A program made the translations under genes and the position numbers. 30,348 bases of DNA from JBILVQ01 sp044370375 (GTDB lineage Bacteria; Bacteroidota; Bacteroidia; UBA4408): NCBI GenBank assembly GCA_044370375.1, contig JBILVQ010000007.1:1-30348 (forward strand), in the 5' to 3' direction. Under the pieces are notes generated by a model. It was not told the DNA's origin. It did no database searches and worked only from the letters and a program-made list of their open reading frames with translations. The number at the start of each line of letters is the position of its first letter. Within the stretch, counting starts at the first letter, position 1. Below, one piece after another: positions 17,115 to 24,868 of the stretch.

Positions 17115-17858
17115 ATGAAAAAAGTTTACTTGCTTTCTCTCTTTGTTCTTGCCTTGAATGGCTTATCCTCTGCCCAAAGCTGTACTCCGGCAGTAGTGAG
17201 TGCCGATGGTATTTTCCCAGATAGTGCAACCAATTTTATGCCCGCCTATCAAAACACGTATTACGAACAAATTATTACTGTAAAAGTGCCACAGGATACG
17301 GCAATTCTTCCTTTCCCTATTCCTCCGTTAAGCATCGACAGCATTAAAATGGTTAGTTTAACCGGACTTCCTACCGGTTTAACCTATGCCTGCGTGCCTC
17401 CAAGCTGCGGTTTTCCTGGTGGTCAAACCAATTGTGCTAAAATTTCCGGCACAACCAATGATCCTGTTGGAACCTACACCTTGAGTATTGTGGTTGAACC
17501 ATACATTGGCGGAGCCGGTATTCCTGCAACTACCGAAACCTTAACCTACTATAAAATTGTGGTAAATCCACCAAGCAGTCTGGCCAATAATAGCAATAAT
17601 GTATTTGCTTTTTCTGGATTTAATCCTAACCCTGCCAATACTTCTACCAATGTTTCTTTTACCTCTGCAAATGCACAGGAGGTTAGCCTAAGAGTCTTTA
17701 ATGCCATTGGTTCAACGGTTGCTGAAAGAAAAGTTTCTGCAACTCCGGGAAAAAATGCTGTTGAGATTTCTACTGTTGACATGCCTTCAGGAATTTATTT
17801 CTTAACCCTTTCACAAGGTGGAAAGTTGTTGACCAACCGAATGGTTGTAGCGCACTAA
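17115..17858 (+). CDS. Small secreted protein with T9SS C-terminal sorting domain
   Basis: A 247-residue exported protein of unknown function. The signal peptide is MKKVYLLSLFVLALNGLSSAQ. The mature part starts with a Cys-containing stretch; further cysteines cluster in YACVPPSCGF and QTNCAKI and could form disulphides. That section also resembles Ig-like or cadherin-type modules (ISGTTNDPVGTYTLSIVV). The C-terminal 80 residues are a type-A sorting domain: FNPNPANTSTNVSF, LRVFNAIGS, and MPSGIYFLTLSQGGKLLTNRMVV. No catalytic motif was seen. A GC-rich terminator follows directly and overlaps the start region of rnz. Confidence 0.85.
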   Translation: MKKVYLLSLFVLALNGLSSAQSCTPAVVSADGIFPDSATNFMPAYQNTYYEQIITVKVPQDTAILPFPIPPLSIDSIKMVSLTGLPTGLTYACVPPSCGFPGGQTNCAKISGTTNDPVGTYTLSIVVEPYIGGAGIPATTETLTYYKIVVNPPSSLANNSNNVFAFSGFNPNPANTSTNVSFTSANAQEVSLRVFNAIGSTVAERKVSATPGKNAVEISTVDMPSGIYFLTLSQGGKLLTNRMVVAH

Positions 17859-17880
17859 ACTATTTATTGACTAATATTGC

Positions 17881-17908
17881 GGGCCGCCAAAAAGCGGCCC
17901 TTTTTTTT
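17881..17908 (+). terminator. Rho-independent terminator overlapping the rnz start
   Basis: The 7-bp stem GGGCCGC/GCGGCCC (17881-17887 and 17894-17900) has a six-base loop and is followed by eight T. It is 22 bases after the secreted-protein stop. The likely rnz start codon TTG (17907-17909) uses the last two T. Confidence 0.85.
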
Positions 17909-18830
17909 GGAATTTGAAGTTACCATATTAGGAACAGGCTCTGCCACTCCCGCTGCCGGAAGAAATCCTTCAGCACAGGTGCTCATGCATCATCAAAGAT
18001 TATTTTTGATTGATTGCGGTGAGGGTGCGCAAATGCAAATGAGACGATTTCATGTCCGTTCAAGTAAAATCAATCATATTTTCATCAGCCATTTACATGG
18101 CGATCATTATCTCGGTTTACCGGGTTTTTTGGCCAGCTTGCATTTAAAAAACCGAACTGTCGAGTTACATCTCTATTGCCACCGGCCGTTAAAGGAAATT
18201 CTTGAATTACAATTTCGTTATTCTCAAACCCATATTCGTTTTCCAATTGTTTATCATTTTCTGAATCCCGAGGAACAAGAATGCATTTATGAAGATGATG
18301 GCCTCGAGGTTATTTCTTTCCCGCTCAATCATCGCATCGATTGCAATGGATTTCTTTTTCGCGAAAAACCAAAGTTGTTTCCGGTGAAAAAAGAAATGCT
18401 GGCCTTTTTTAAAATACATCCGCAAGATATTCCCTCTATAAAAAGAGGTGAGGATTATATAAGCCCCGAAGGTGAGGTTATTTCAAATAATCGCATAACA
18501 CTGCCTCGTCCACCTAGCGCAGCTTACGCCTACTGTTCCGATACAATTTATTTACCCAAATTGAAGGAAATTTTGGCAGGGGTTGATTTGCTTTATCACG
18601 AAGCCACCTTTTTGAATGATATGAAAAGCAGGGCGAAGGAAACTTATCATACCACGGCTGGTGAAGCTGCTGCTTTGGCGGAAAGTGCAGGTGTGAAAAA
18701 ATTGTTGCTGGGTCATTTTTCTGCCCGCTATCATCATTTGCAGGATTTTGAAACCGAGGCCAGAGCAGTTTTTCCAAATGCCGTGGTGGCCGAAGAAGGG
18801 AAAACCTATCAGGTGCATTTGCTTCCCTGA
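17907..18830 (+). CDS. rnz: Ribonuclease Z
   Basis: Zinc metallo-beta-lactamase-fold endonuclease that trims the 3' ends of tRNA precursors. The zinc site HLHGDH is at residues 62-67, and AYCSDT, HEATF and GHFSARY follow. I start it at TTG 17907, giving MEFEVTILGTGSATP, which places the LGTGSATP block where the family has it. An upstream TTG at 17877 would translate the terminator hairpin into an unrelated Arg/Lys-rich extension and is rejected. No ATG is available before the conserved block. From this start the protein has 307 residues, the normal length. Because its start lies in the U-tract of a terminator, its transcript must come from read-through or a very close promoter; TAATATTG (17872-17879) is one mismatch from TAnnTTTG. 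Confidence 0.93.
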   Translation: MEFEVTILGTGSATPAAGRNPSAQVLMHHQRLFLIDCGEGAQMQMRRFHVRSSKINHIFISHLHGDHYLGLPGFLASLHLKNRTVELHLYCHRPLKEILELQFRYSQTHIRFPIVYHFLNPEEQECIYEDDGLEVISFPLNHRIDCNGFLFREKPKLFPVKKEMLAFFKIHPQDIPSIKRGEDYISPEGEVISNNRITLPRPPSAAYAYCSDTIYLPKLKEILAGVDLLYHEATFLNDMKSRAKETYHTTAGEAAALAESAGVKKLLLGHFSARYHHLQDFETEARAVFPNAVVAEEGKTYQVHLLP

Positions 18831-18856
18831 ACAAATCTTTAAAAAAAAAATATTTT

Positions 18857-18891
18857 TTTGAACGGCATTTCATCATCTTAGATTAAATTTG
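18857..18891 (+). promoter_or_regulatory. Promoter of the LuxR-type regulator
   Basis: TAAATTTG (18884-18891) matches TAnnTTTG exactly; TTTG (18857-18860) lies 23 bases upstream, slightly long. Only five bases separate the -7 box from the ATG, so the message is probably leaderless or nearly so. Confidence 0.5.
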
Positions 18892-18896
18892 ACCCG

Positions 18897-19559
18897 ATGA
18901 ATAAACCATTCCATATTGCCATTGCCCACGGTTATGATTTGCTGCGAACCGGCTTAACAGACTTTATCCGCAGGAATAGCAAGTATGCTCTTGCTTTGGT
19001 TGCCGAAAATGAACAGACCTTAAAAAAAGGATTTTCTCAACAAACCATTGATTTGTTGATAATCGATAACCAATCGGATGGGTTTTCTTTTGAAACGCTT
19101 AAATGGGTAAGAACCGAGTTTCCCTTGGTTCAGGTGCTCAATATATCTGGTGGACTGGATAAACAGCATTTGTCCTCTGCCATGAATGTGGGAGTAGGTA
19201 GTTTTGTTCTTTCAGAATGCAGTGAAGCTGAAATCCTTGAAGCACTTTCCGAAATGCTGCAAGGCAAAGACTTTATGTGCGGTAAAATTGTTGATTTCCT
19301 GACCAGCCCTGCAGGTGCCCTTAAAAGTACCCGTTGCGAAGGCATGGTATTAACCGATCGGGAAATGGATATTTTGAAATTAATTGCCGAAGGTCACTCG
19401 AATAAACAAATGGCCGACTTACTTTTTTTGAGCCCTCATACCATCAATACCCATCGAAAGAATATTATGGCCAAGCTACAAGTCAATAATACCGCAGGTT
19501 TGGTGATGTATGCTGTAAAAGAAAATTTGCTCGACCGCAATAAATTTTTGTTCAGTTAA
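18897..19559 (+). CDS. NarL/LuxR-family regulator with degenerate receiver domain
   Basis: A 220-residue DNA-binding regulator. Residues about 5-125 form a receiver-like domain and 150-215 a LuxR helix-turn-helix: LTDREMDILKLIAEGHSNKQ then LSPHTINTHRKNIMAKL. The receiver keeps an Asp (Asp57 in LLIIDNQSDG) at the phospho-acceptor position. The acidic pair that binds magnesium is replaced by His11-Gly12 (IAHGYDLLRTGL), and the switch lysine is Ser106 (SFVLSE). Normal phosphorylation is therefore doubtful; it may act as a constitutive or ligand-gated regulator. No histidine kinase is adjacent, so targets and signal are unknown. The domain family is secure; the loss-of-phosphorylation idea is inference. 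Confidence 0.88.
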   Translation: MNKPFHIAIAHGYDLLRTGLTDFIRRNSKYALALVAENEQTLKKGFSQQTIDLLIIDNQSDGFSFETLKWVRTEFPLVQVLNISGGLDKQHLSSAMNVGVGSFVLSECSEAEILEALSEMLQGKDFMCGKIVDFLTSPAGALKSTRCEGMVLTDREMDILKLIAEGHSNKQMADLLFLSPHTINTHRKNIMAKLQVNNTAGLVMYAVKENLLDRNKFLFS

Positions 19560-19609
19560 TTTTCTACCCCTGGTTTGGCTAACATATTGACTGGCCAAAA
19601 GGTATCACA

Positions 19610-20389
19610 CTAAAAGAAACTTTTGATAACCCTTAGGTGATGGGTATAGGTCTTAAAGGCACTGTGAAAAATGCCCTGATGATCTAAAAAATCTATTCGC
19701 ACATTGCCACTGGCATGGATAATTCTGTGATTGGCAAGGATAATGCCCACGTGAATAATTTTTCCTTCTTCATTATCGAAAAAAGCCAAATCACCGGGTT
19801 GACTTTCTTCCAAAAAACTCAAAGGACGCCCCAAGAGCGCTTGGTCTTTTGCATCCCTGGGTAACTGAATTCCATTCATCCGGTAGGTCATTTGCGTGAA
19901 GCCTGAACAATCAATTCCGAAAGGACTTCTTCCTCCCCATAAATAAGGAGCATTGATAAACATAAAGGCTGTTTCCAGCAATTTATTTCTGTCGGGAATG
20001 GTTTCTGGAATGATGCAATTTCCATCGAAGAAAAATTCCTCATTTTCGAGAAATAATTTTCCGTTGCTGTAATTGGGCAACTGAGAACCAATCACCACTG
20101 GAAAGGAACCTCCTCTGGGTTCCGCAATTAAATCTATTAAATCGGCCACCAGCGGAAACTGTACGTTGGCCATGAGTCGAAAGCTTTGCTCGCTAATAGG
20201 CAAAATTTGTTTTCTACCTATCCAACATTCATAATGATCGTTGGCGGTGTAAATTTTAATCCATTTTTCCTGCTCCTCCAAAATGGTGAAAGCCTCGCCA
20301 AACAAAATCTGGGTGGTCATTTCAGAACGGTCGTCAGGTTCTGCCCTAGCAGGAATAATGCTTAAAGAACTAATCCCATAATTCGACAT
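19610..20389 (-). CDS. SH3-NlpC/P60 peptidase without signal peptide (YkfC-like)
   Basis: A C40-family cysteine peptidase that should cut gamma-D-glutamyl-diamino-acid bonds in murein peptides. The N-terminal half holds SH3-like segments (SIIPARAEPDDRSEM, ILFGEAF, WIKIYTANDHYECWI). The C-terminal half is the peptidase, with Cys161 in GIDCSGF, His213 in IIHVGI and a third polar residue His225 in RIIHASG. I prefer the ATG at 20389 (MSNYGISSLSIIP), as homologues begin at this block; the ATG at 20410 would add seven residues. No signal peptide or lipobox is seen, so it is probably cytoplasmic and may recycle imported murein peptides, as YkfC does. A weak TCACTTTG box lies upstream on the minus strand (20431-20438). 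Confidence 0.88.
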   Translation of the reverse strand: MSNYGISSLSIIPARAEPDDRSEMTTQILFGEAFTILEEQEKWIKIYTANDHYECWIGRKQILPISEQSFRLMANVQFPLVADLIDLIAEPRGGSFPVVIGSQLPNYSNGKLFLENEEFFFDGNCIIPETIPDRNKLLETAFMFINAPYLWGGRSPFGIDCSGFTQMTYRMNGIQLPRDAKDQALLGRPLSFLEESQPGDLAFFDNEEGKIIHVGIILANHRIIHASGNVRIDFLDHQGIFHSAFKTYTHHLRVIKSFF

Positions 20390-20592
20390 ATCACCATCAA
20401 TTGTTGGCATCTAAGGTAGTAAACTATATTCAAAGTGAGAACCCTCCGGCCCAAATTATAAAGAGAATTCAATTCGCGTTTATCTTTTTCTTTCCTCATT
20501 TGGTGTGTTGGCCCACAGAGTTGGTGAATATCCGGCATTGGATGAATTGTTTCCGCTCATTATGGAGAAAGAATTACACCCAAATTGTGGGT

Positions 20593-20621
20593 AAAAAAAA
20601 AGCTACCCATGGGGTAGCTTT
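20593..20621 (-). terminator. Terminator downstream of the thiolase gene
   Basis: The stem GCTACCC/GGGTAGC (20602-20608 and 20612-20618) has a tight loop. On the minus strand it is followed by nine U (A run 20593-20601). An adjacent small hairpin, ACCCA/TGGGT, shares bases with an alternative GGGTA/TACCC pairing. The rest of the gap up to 20389 holds no gene I can support. Confidence 0.82.
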
Positions 20622-20642
20622 CTGAAAATGAAAATGCTTGTT

Positions 20643-21821
20643 TTACAATCGTTCAATAACAAGAGCAGTGGCACCACCACCACCATTACAAATACCGGCC
20701 ACCCCGTATTTCGCATTTTTGTCTTTTAAAACACTTAACAAGGTAACCACAATTCTTGATCCTGATGAACCCAATGGGTGACCCAAAGAAACAGCACCTC
20801 CGAAAATATTTACTTTTTCAGGATTCAATTTCATAAGTTTATTATTGGCAATACAAACCACCGAAAAGGCTTCGTTGATTTCAAAGAAATCAATCTGGTC
20901 AATGGTTAAACCTGCTCTTTCAACCGCCAAGGGAATGGCTTTTGACGGAGAAGTGGTAAACCATTCCGGTGCCTGTTCTGCATCAGCCGATGCAACAATT
21001 CTGGCAAGGGGCGTTAATCCCAATTCTTTCACTTTTTTTCCCGACATTAATACCACGGCAGAGGCTCCATCATTGATGGTGGATGCGTTGGCAGCGGTAA
21101 TGGTTCCTTCTTTAAGGAATACCGGTTGAAGGGATGGAATTTTTTCAAACTTTACATTTTTGTATTCTTCATCCTCGGTAATTACCACGGCATCGCCCTT
21201 CTTTTGAGGTATTTCAACAGGGGCAATTTCGTTTGTAAATTTTCCTTCCTTCCATGCTTTTGCTGAGCGTGTGTAAGATTCAATGGCATAGGCATCCTGT
21301 TCTTCTCGGCTAATTTTGTGTTCGCTGGCACACAATTCTCCTGCATTGCCCATCGGATAGTTTTTGTAAACATCCCAAAGTCCGTCTTTTACAATGGCAT
21401 CCAACAATTGTCCGTTACCATATTTGTAACCATAACGTGCTTTTTCAATGTAATAAGGCGCTGCAGACATATTTTCCATACCACCTGCAACCACCACATC
21501 ATGGATACCTAATTGAATGGATTGAGCCCCAAGGGTAATGGATTTCATACCCGATGCACATACTTTATTTACGGTGGTGCAAATTACTTCGTCTGATAAT
21601 CCTGCAAATTTTGCTGCCTGGCGAGCAGGTGCCTGTCCTACATTTCCCTGCAATACACAACCCATCAAAACCTCCTGTACCTGATCGGGAGAAAGATTGA
21701 TTTTTTTCAAGGCTCCTTTAATGGCTGCTGCTCCTAATTGTGTTGCACTTACAGCGGCCAATGAGCCACCAAAACTTCCAACGGGCGTACGTGCAGCAGA
21801 TACGATAAAAACTTCATTCAT
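20643..21821 (-). CDS. Acetyl-CoA C-acetyltransferase (thiolase)
   Basis: Condenses two acetyl-CoA to acetoacetyl-CoA, or the reverse, in the cytoplasm. The acyl-accepting nucleophile is Cys88 in NKVCASGMKS. The substrate-side catalytic residues are His348 in GHPLGSSGSR and Cys378 in GICNGGGG. NEAFSVV, the family's NEAF motif, is also present. The 392-residue length is that of the biosynthetic/degradative acetyl-CoA acetyltransferases, not of the longer FadA/FadI group partners. No fadB-like gene is adjacent, so it works alone or with distant genes. It could serve ketone-body, isoprenoid (mevalonate) or butyrate-type pathways; the sequence does not decide. The promoter is not clear; TAACTTG (rc of 21847-21853) is only a partial -7 match. 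Confidence 0.96.
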   Translation of the reverse strand: MNEVFIVSAARTPVGSFGGSLAAVSATQLGAAAIKGALKKINLSPDQVQEVLMGCVLQGNVGQAPARQAAKFAGLSDEVICTTVNKVCASGMKSITLGAQSIQLGIHDVVVAGGMENMSAAPYYIEKARYGYKYGNGQLLDAIVKDGLWDVYKNYPMGNAGELCASEHKISREEQDAYAIESYTRSAKAWKEGKFTNEIAPVEIPQKKGDAVVITEDEEYKNVKFEKIPSLQPVFLKEGTITAANASTINDGASAVVLMSGKKVKELGLTPLARIVASADAEQAPEWFTTSPSKAIPLAVERAGLTIDQIDFFEINEAFSVVCIANNKLMKLNPEKVNIFGGAVSLGHPLGSSGSRIVVTLLSVLKDKNAKYGVAGICNGGGGATALVIERL

Positions 21822-22135
21822 GATTTTTTCAAATTTTTTGCGGGCGCAAGTTAGTTCAATTACCTGAATTGTTGCTTGCCCTACTTTATTTATTCTCTAA
21901 GTGTTTGTTAATAAGGTTTTTAGTCCCAAGAATGTTCTTGAAGTCAGCCCTAAAAAATGTCATTTTTTTCTTTGTTTTGTTTTCGACCCTTGAGCTCCTT
22001 TTTTTTCTTTCCACTTGCGCCCATTTTCATAATTGTTAATCGACATTTCTTCGCGAATAAATAAATGCCTATCGTTGAATTTATTTGTATCATTGATATC
22101 ATTTTTTTTGGAAATTAGGCGCGGATAAATCTTTC
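21822..22135. other. AT-rich divergent intergenic region with a perfect dyad
   Basis: These 314 bases separate the divergent thiolase and HD-phosphohydrolase genes. I see no gene. They contain a perfect dyad, CAAGAATGTTCTTG (21927-21940), and a weak A/T palindrome, AAAAAATG-T-CATTTTTT (21952-21968). Clear TAnnTTTG boxes were not found near either start. Confidence 0.5.
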
Positions 22136-24193
22136 ATGAAAAAAATCGTTCACCGGCTAAGAGATAGGCACCAAGACTTGTACAAAATATTTTTGTTTTG
22201 TCTTTGTGTGGGTCTTATTGTTTCTGTTTTTCCGCAAGAAGGAAAATTTAAATATGATTTTCAACGCGGAAAACCATGGAGCCATGAGGATTTAATTGCG
22301 CCCTTTGATTTTGCCATCAGCAAAACGGATGAGGAAATGCAATTAGAGCGCAAAGAAATTGTAGAATCCTCAAAGCCCTTTTTTAAATGGATTGAAATTA
22401 GTCCTGAAACAAGAATAGCTGAGTTCGGAAAGCAATTTGAAAGAATGGCTCCTGCTGGTCACACGGCTCGTGAAACCAAGGCAGCCATTGACTTTGCAAC
22501 TCAATTTTTTAAAGATGTTTATGATCGCGGCATCATCGAGGTGAACGAAGAAATTGAAGGCAAACCCGATGATTTTCAGGTCGTGGTGATGAAAGGAAAT
22601 GTTGCAGAGGAATTTGAAATCCGACAGTTTTTTACCGTAAAAAGTGCTTTCGCTTTTTTAGAGAAAGAAATTGAATCGGTGCCTTCGGAAATACAAGCCA
22701 GTATTCGCTTGGTGATGGACGAAGTATTAAAGCAAAATGTAATTTTTGACCCCGTTAACACCAACAGGGTTCGCCAGCAATCTCTTGAGGCCATTTCATT
22801 GAATAAGGAAATGAAACAAAAAGGGGAGCGGATTATCAGCCGAGGTGATTTGGTGGACAACAAAAAGAACAGAATCATTGAGTCTTTGCGAACCGAGTAT
22901 TTTCAACAGGTGGGCGGCACCGGTAGTTACCTCTACCTCATCATGGGACAAGCTTTGTTGGTGGCGCTTTGTGTATTGATGGTGGTTATTTTCCTTTTTC
23001 TCTTCAGAAAAGATATTTACCATAATCCGCAAAAATTCGGATTTATTTTGCTCGTAATTTTCTTATTCTCAGCCCTTGCGGCTATTTCTTTCCGCTTAAA
23101 GCTCAACAGTATTTATTTTTTGCCTTTCTGTATTCTTCCCATCCTCATCAGGATATTTTTTGATACACGCATCGCTTTGTTTACGCACCTTTCAAGCATT
23201 CTAATTGTTGGTTTAATTGTACCTGATCCTTTCGAATTTGTATTTATTCAATGGATTGGCGGTGTCTTTGCCATTTTTAGCTTGTTGAATTTGCGCAACC
23301 GTTCGCAATTGTTTTTTTCTACGCTGATTATTTTTCTTGCTTATTTGGCTACCTTCCTCGGTATTTCGGTAGTGCGTGAAGGCGCTGTAGAAGGAATTCA
23401 ATGGGGCAATGTGCAGTGGTTTGCTATCAGTGCCGTTCTTGTGTTGTTTGCCTATCCTTTGATTTTTGTATTCGAGAAAATTTTCGGATTAATTTCTGAT
23501 GTTTCCCTTCTGGAATTATCAGATATCAATTCTCATTTATTGCGTGAACTCGCCCTTAAAGCACCCGGAACTTTTCAGCATTCTTTGCAAGTGGCCAATC
23601 TTGCCGAAGAAGCGATTTTAAAAGTAGGTGGTTCAACCTTGCTGGTAAGAGCCGGGGCCTTGTACCATGATATTGGTAAGATGGAAATGCCTTTGTATTT
23701 TGTAGAGAACCAATTGTCGGGTGTGAACCCTCATGATGAACTCGGTTATGAAGAGAGCGCGGCCATCATTATCGGACATGTTTCCAAGGGTATTGAAATG
23801 GCCAAGAAGAACAATTTGCCCGATCAGTTGATTGATTTCATCCGAACGCATCATGGAACCGGAAGGGCCGAATATTTTTATCAGTCTTTTCTCAAGAACT
23901 TTCCGCAGGAAGACATTGATGAGCAGGTTTTCCGTTATCCGGGTCCATTACCCTTTTCCAAAGAAACTGCAGTGTTGATGATGGCCGATGCTGTTGAGGC
24001 TTCCTCCAGAAGTTTACAACGGTATGATTTAGAAACCCTGGATAAATTGGTAGATAGAATCATTGATCATCAATTGAAGAATGGTCAGTATGCCAATGCT
24101 GAAATTACCTTTAAAGATGTGAGTTTAATCCGGAAAACATTTAAACGAAAACTACAGAACATTTACCACCTTAGAATCGAATACCCCCAATAA
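22136..24193 (+). CDS. 7TM-HD phosphohydrolase (PgpH-like)
   Basis: A membrane protein of the 7TMR-HD family; in Firmicutes PgpH hydrolyses cyclic di-AMP. One membrane segment near residues 17-34 precedes an extracytoplasmic domain of about 230 residues ending in the family motif RIISRGDLVD. A cluster of hydrophobic helices follows (about 265-450). The cytoplasmic HD domain begins near 478, with His482 (FQHSLQVANLAEEA) and HDIGK at 511-515, then HVSKG, IRTHHGT and MMADAVEASSR. The 685-residue length agrees with the family. No diadenylate cyclase is in view, so the c-di-AMP role rests on homology alone. It is followed by a terminator and a convergent tRNA gene. Confidence 0.92.
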   Translation: MKKIVHRLRDRHQDLYKIFLFCLCVGLIVSVFPQEGKFKYDFQRGKPWSHEDLIAPFDFAISKTDEEMQLERKEIVESSKPFFKWIEISPETRIAEFGKQFERMAPAGHTARETKAAIDFATQFFKDVYDRGIIEVNEEIEGKPDDFQVVVMKGNVAEEFEIRQFFTVKSAFAFLEKEIESVPSEIQASIRLVMDEVLKQNVIFDPVNTNRVRQQSLEAISLNKEMKQKGERIISRGDLVDNKKNRIIESLRTEYFQQVGGTGSYLYLIMGQALLVALCVLMVVIFLFLFRKDIYHNPQKFGFILLVIFLFSALAAISFRLKLNSIYFLPFCILPILIRIFFDTRIALFTHLSSILIVGLIVPDPFEFVFIQWIGGVFAIFSLLNLRNRSQLFFSTLIIFLAYLATFLGISVVREGAVEGIQWGNVQWFAISAVLVLFAYPLIFVFEKIFGLISDVSLLELSDINSHLLRELALKAPGTFQHSLQVANLAEEAILKVGGSTLLVRAGALYHDIGKMEMPLYFVENQLSGVNPHDELGYEESAAIIIGHVSKGIEMAKKNNLPDQLIDFIRTHHGTGRAEYFYQSFLKNFPQEDIDEQVFRYPGPLPFSKETAVLMMADAVEASSRSLQRYDLETLDKLVDRIIDHQLKNGQYANAEITFKDVSLIRKTFKRKLQNIYHLRIEYPQ

Positions 24194-24228
24194 ATGAAGC
24201 AAGTTCAACCAATCTCTTTTGGGTCCAT

Positions 24229-24256
24229 AAAAAAAGCCGCAATGAATGCGGCTTTT
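24229..24256 (-). terminator. Terminator between the HD protein and tRNA-Lys
   Basis: The stem GCCGCA/TGCGGC (24236-24241 and 24247-24252) has a five-base loop. A seven-A run on the left gives a strong U-tract for the minus-strand tRNA. Four T on the right could serve the plus-strand HD gene. Confidence 0.8.
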
Positions 24257-24260
24257 GTGG

Positions 24261-24336
24261 TGGTGATCCCGCTGGGGCTCGAACCCAGGACCCTAACATT
24301 AAAAGTGTTATGCTCTACCAGCTGAGCTACGGAATC
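24261..24336 (-). tRNA. tRNA-Lys (anticodon UUU)
   Basis: A complete cloverleaf of 76 nt. Acceptor arms GATTCCG/CGGGATC pair fully (one G-U). The D arm is GCTC...GAGC. The anticodon stem TAACA/TGTTA encloses the loop CTTTTAA, so the anticodon is TTT. The T arm contains GGGTTCGAGCCCC. The discriminator is A, and CCA is encoded. A strong promoter lies 21 bases upstream, and a terminator follows four bases downstream. Confidence 0.97.
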
Positions 24337-24357
24337 GTCCTTTTTTTTAAAGTGGCG

Positions 24358-24387
24358 CAAAGATAGAATTAATTTCCCCAAAACAAA
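24358..24387 (-). promoter_or_regulatory. Promoter of tRNA-Lys
   Basis: On the minus strand this reads TTTG, 18 bases, then TATCTTTG, an almost ideal Bacteroidota -33/-7 pair, 21 bases before the mature tRNA 5' end. Confidence 0.72.
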
Positions 24388-24427
24388 CCCGCTTTTTTTT
24401 TATTTTTTTTCACAAAACAAGCACTTC

Positions 24428-24868
24428 ATGAACACCTTGCAGAAAATCAACGTTTTAGCCAATCAGGGAATCGAAAATCTTCCCTTTAACTCCGGTATGG
24501 AATTGGTAAAATCACTCCTTGGCGAACCCGATAACATAGAATCTACCTCCGATGACGAGGAGGAGGTTTTTTTTCTTTGTGCCTGGAATTATATCCGTTT
24601 CGATATGTCCATATTTTTTGATGCTCCCGTGGATGGAAAAATTATTGGACTTGAATGTAACGGTCAGGAGACCACCTTTAACGGCACCAAAGTTTTTGAT
24701 TTAAAGGAACAAGAAGCCTTCGAGTTTTTGCTCAATGCAGGTGAGGAAGAACCTGAAAGGGTTAGCGAAGAATGGGGCGAGGTAAGAATCAGCTCTGCCT
24801 TATTGGGCGTTGATTTTTATTTTGAAAAAGGAAAGATGAAGGGATTTTATGCTGAACCTGCCGGATAG
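24428..24868 (+). CDS. Conserved-looking acidic protein of unknown function
   Basis: I do not recognise this 146-residue protein. It is strongly acidic (STSDDEEEVFF near residue 40, NAGEEEPERVSEEWGE near 100-115), with no signal peptide or membrane segment. It alternates short predicted beta strands (FFLCAWNYIRFDMSIFF, KIIGLECNG, LGVDFYFEKGKMKGFY), which suggests a compact alpha/beta or beta-rich cytoplasmic fold. Its end overlaps the shikimate kinase start by 20 bases, a sign that it is translated and co-expressed with that gene. Codon use looks like the neighbours'. SMI1/immunity-type folds share some of these general features, but I found no diagnostic motif, so no function is offered. Confidence 0.75.
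   Translation: MNTLQKINVLANQGIENLPFNSGMELVKSLLGEPDNIESTSDDEEEVFFLCAWNYIRFDMSIFFDAPVDGKIIGLECNGQETTFNGTKVFDLKEQEAFEFLLNAGEEEPERVSEEWGEVRISSALLGVDFYFEKGKMKGFYAEPAG

Noticed and set aside
17877..17906. N-terminal extension of ribonuclease Z from TTG 17877
   Set aside because: These codons are the terminator hairpin and give an Arg/Lys/Ala-rich stretch absent from the family.
20401..20625. Possible 74-residue plus-strand gene between the NlpC/P60 and thiolase genes
   Set aside because: It runs through the thiolase terminator, starts inside the opposite start region and has no recognisable domain.
24428..24868. SMI1/immunity protein
   Set aside because: Acidic and similar in size, but without diagnostic motifs or a toxin neighbour.
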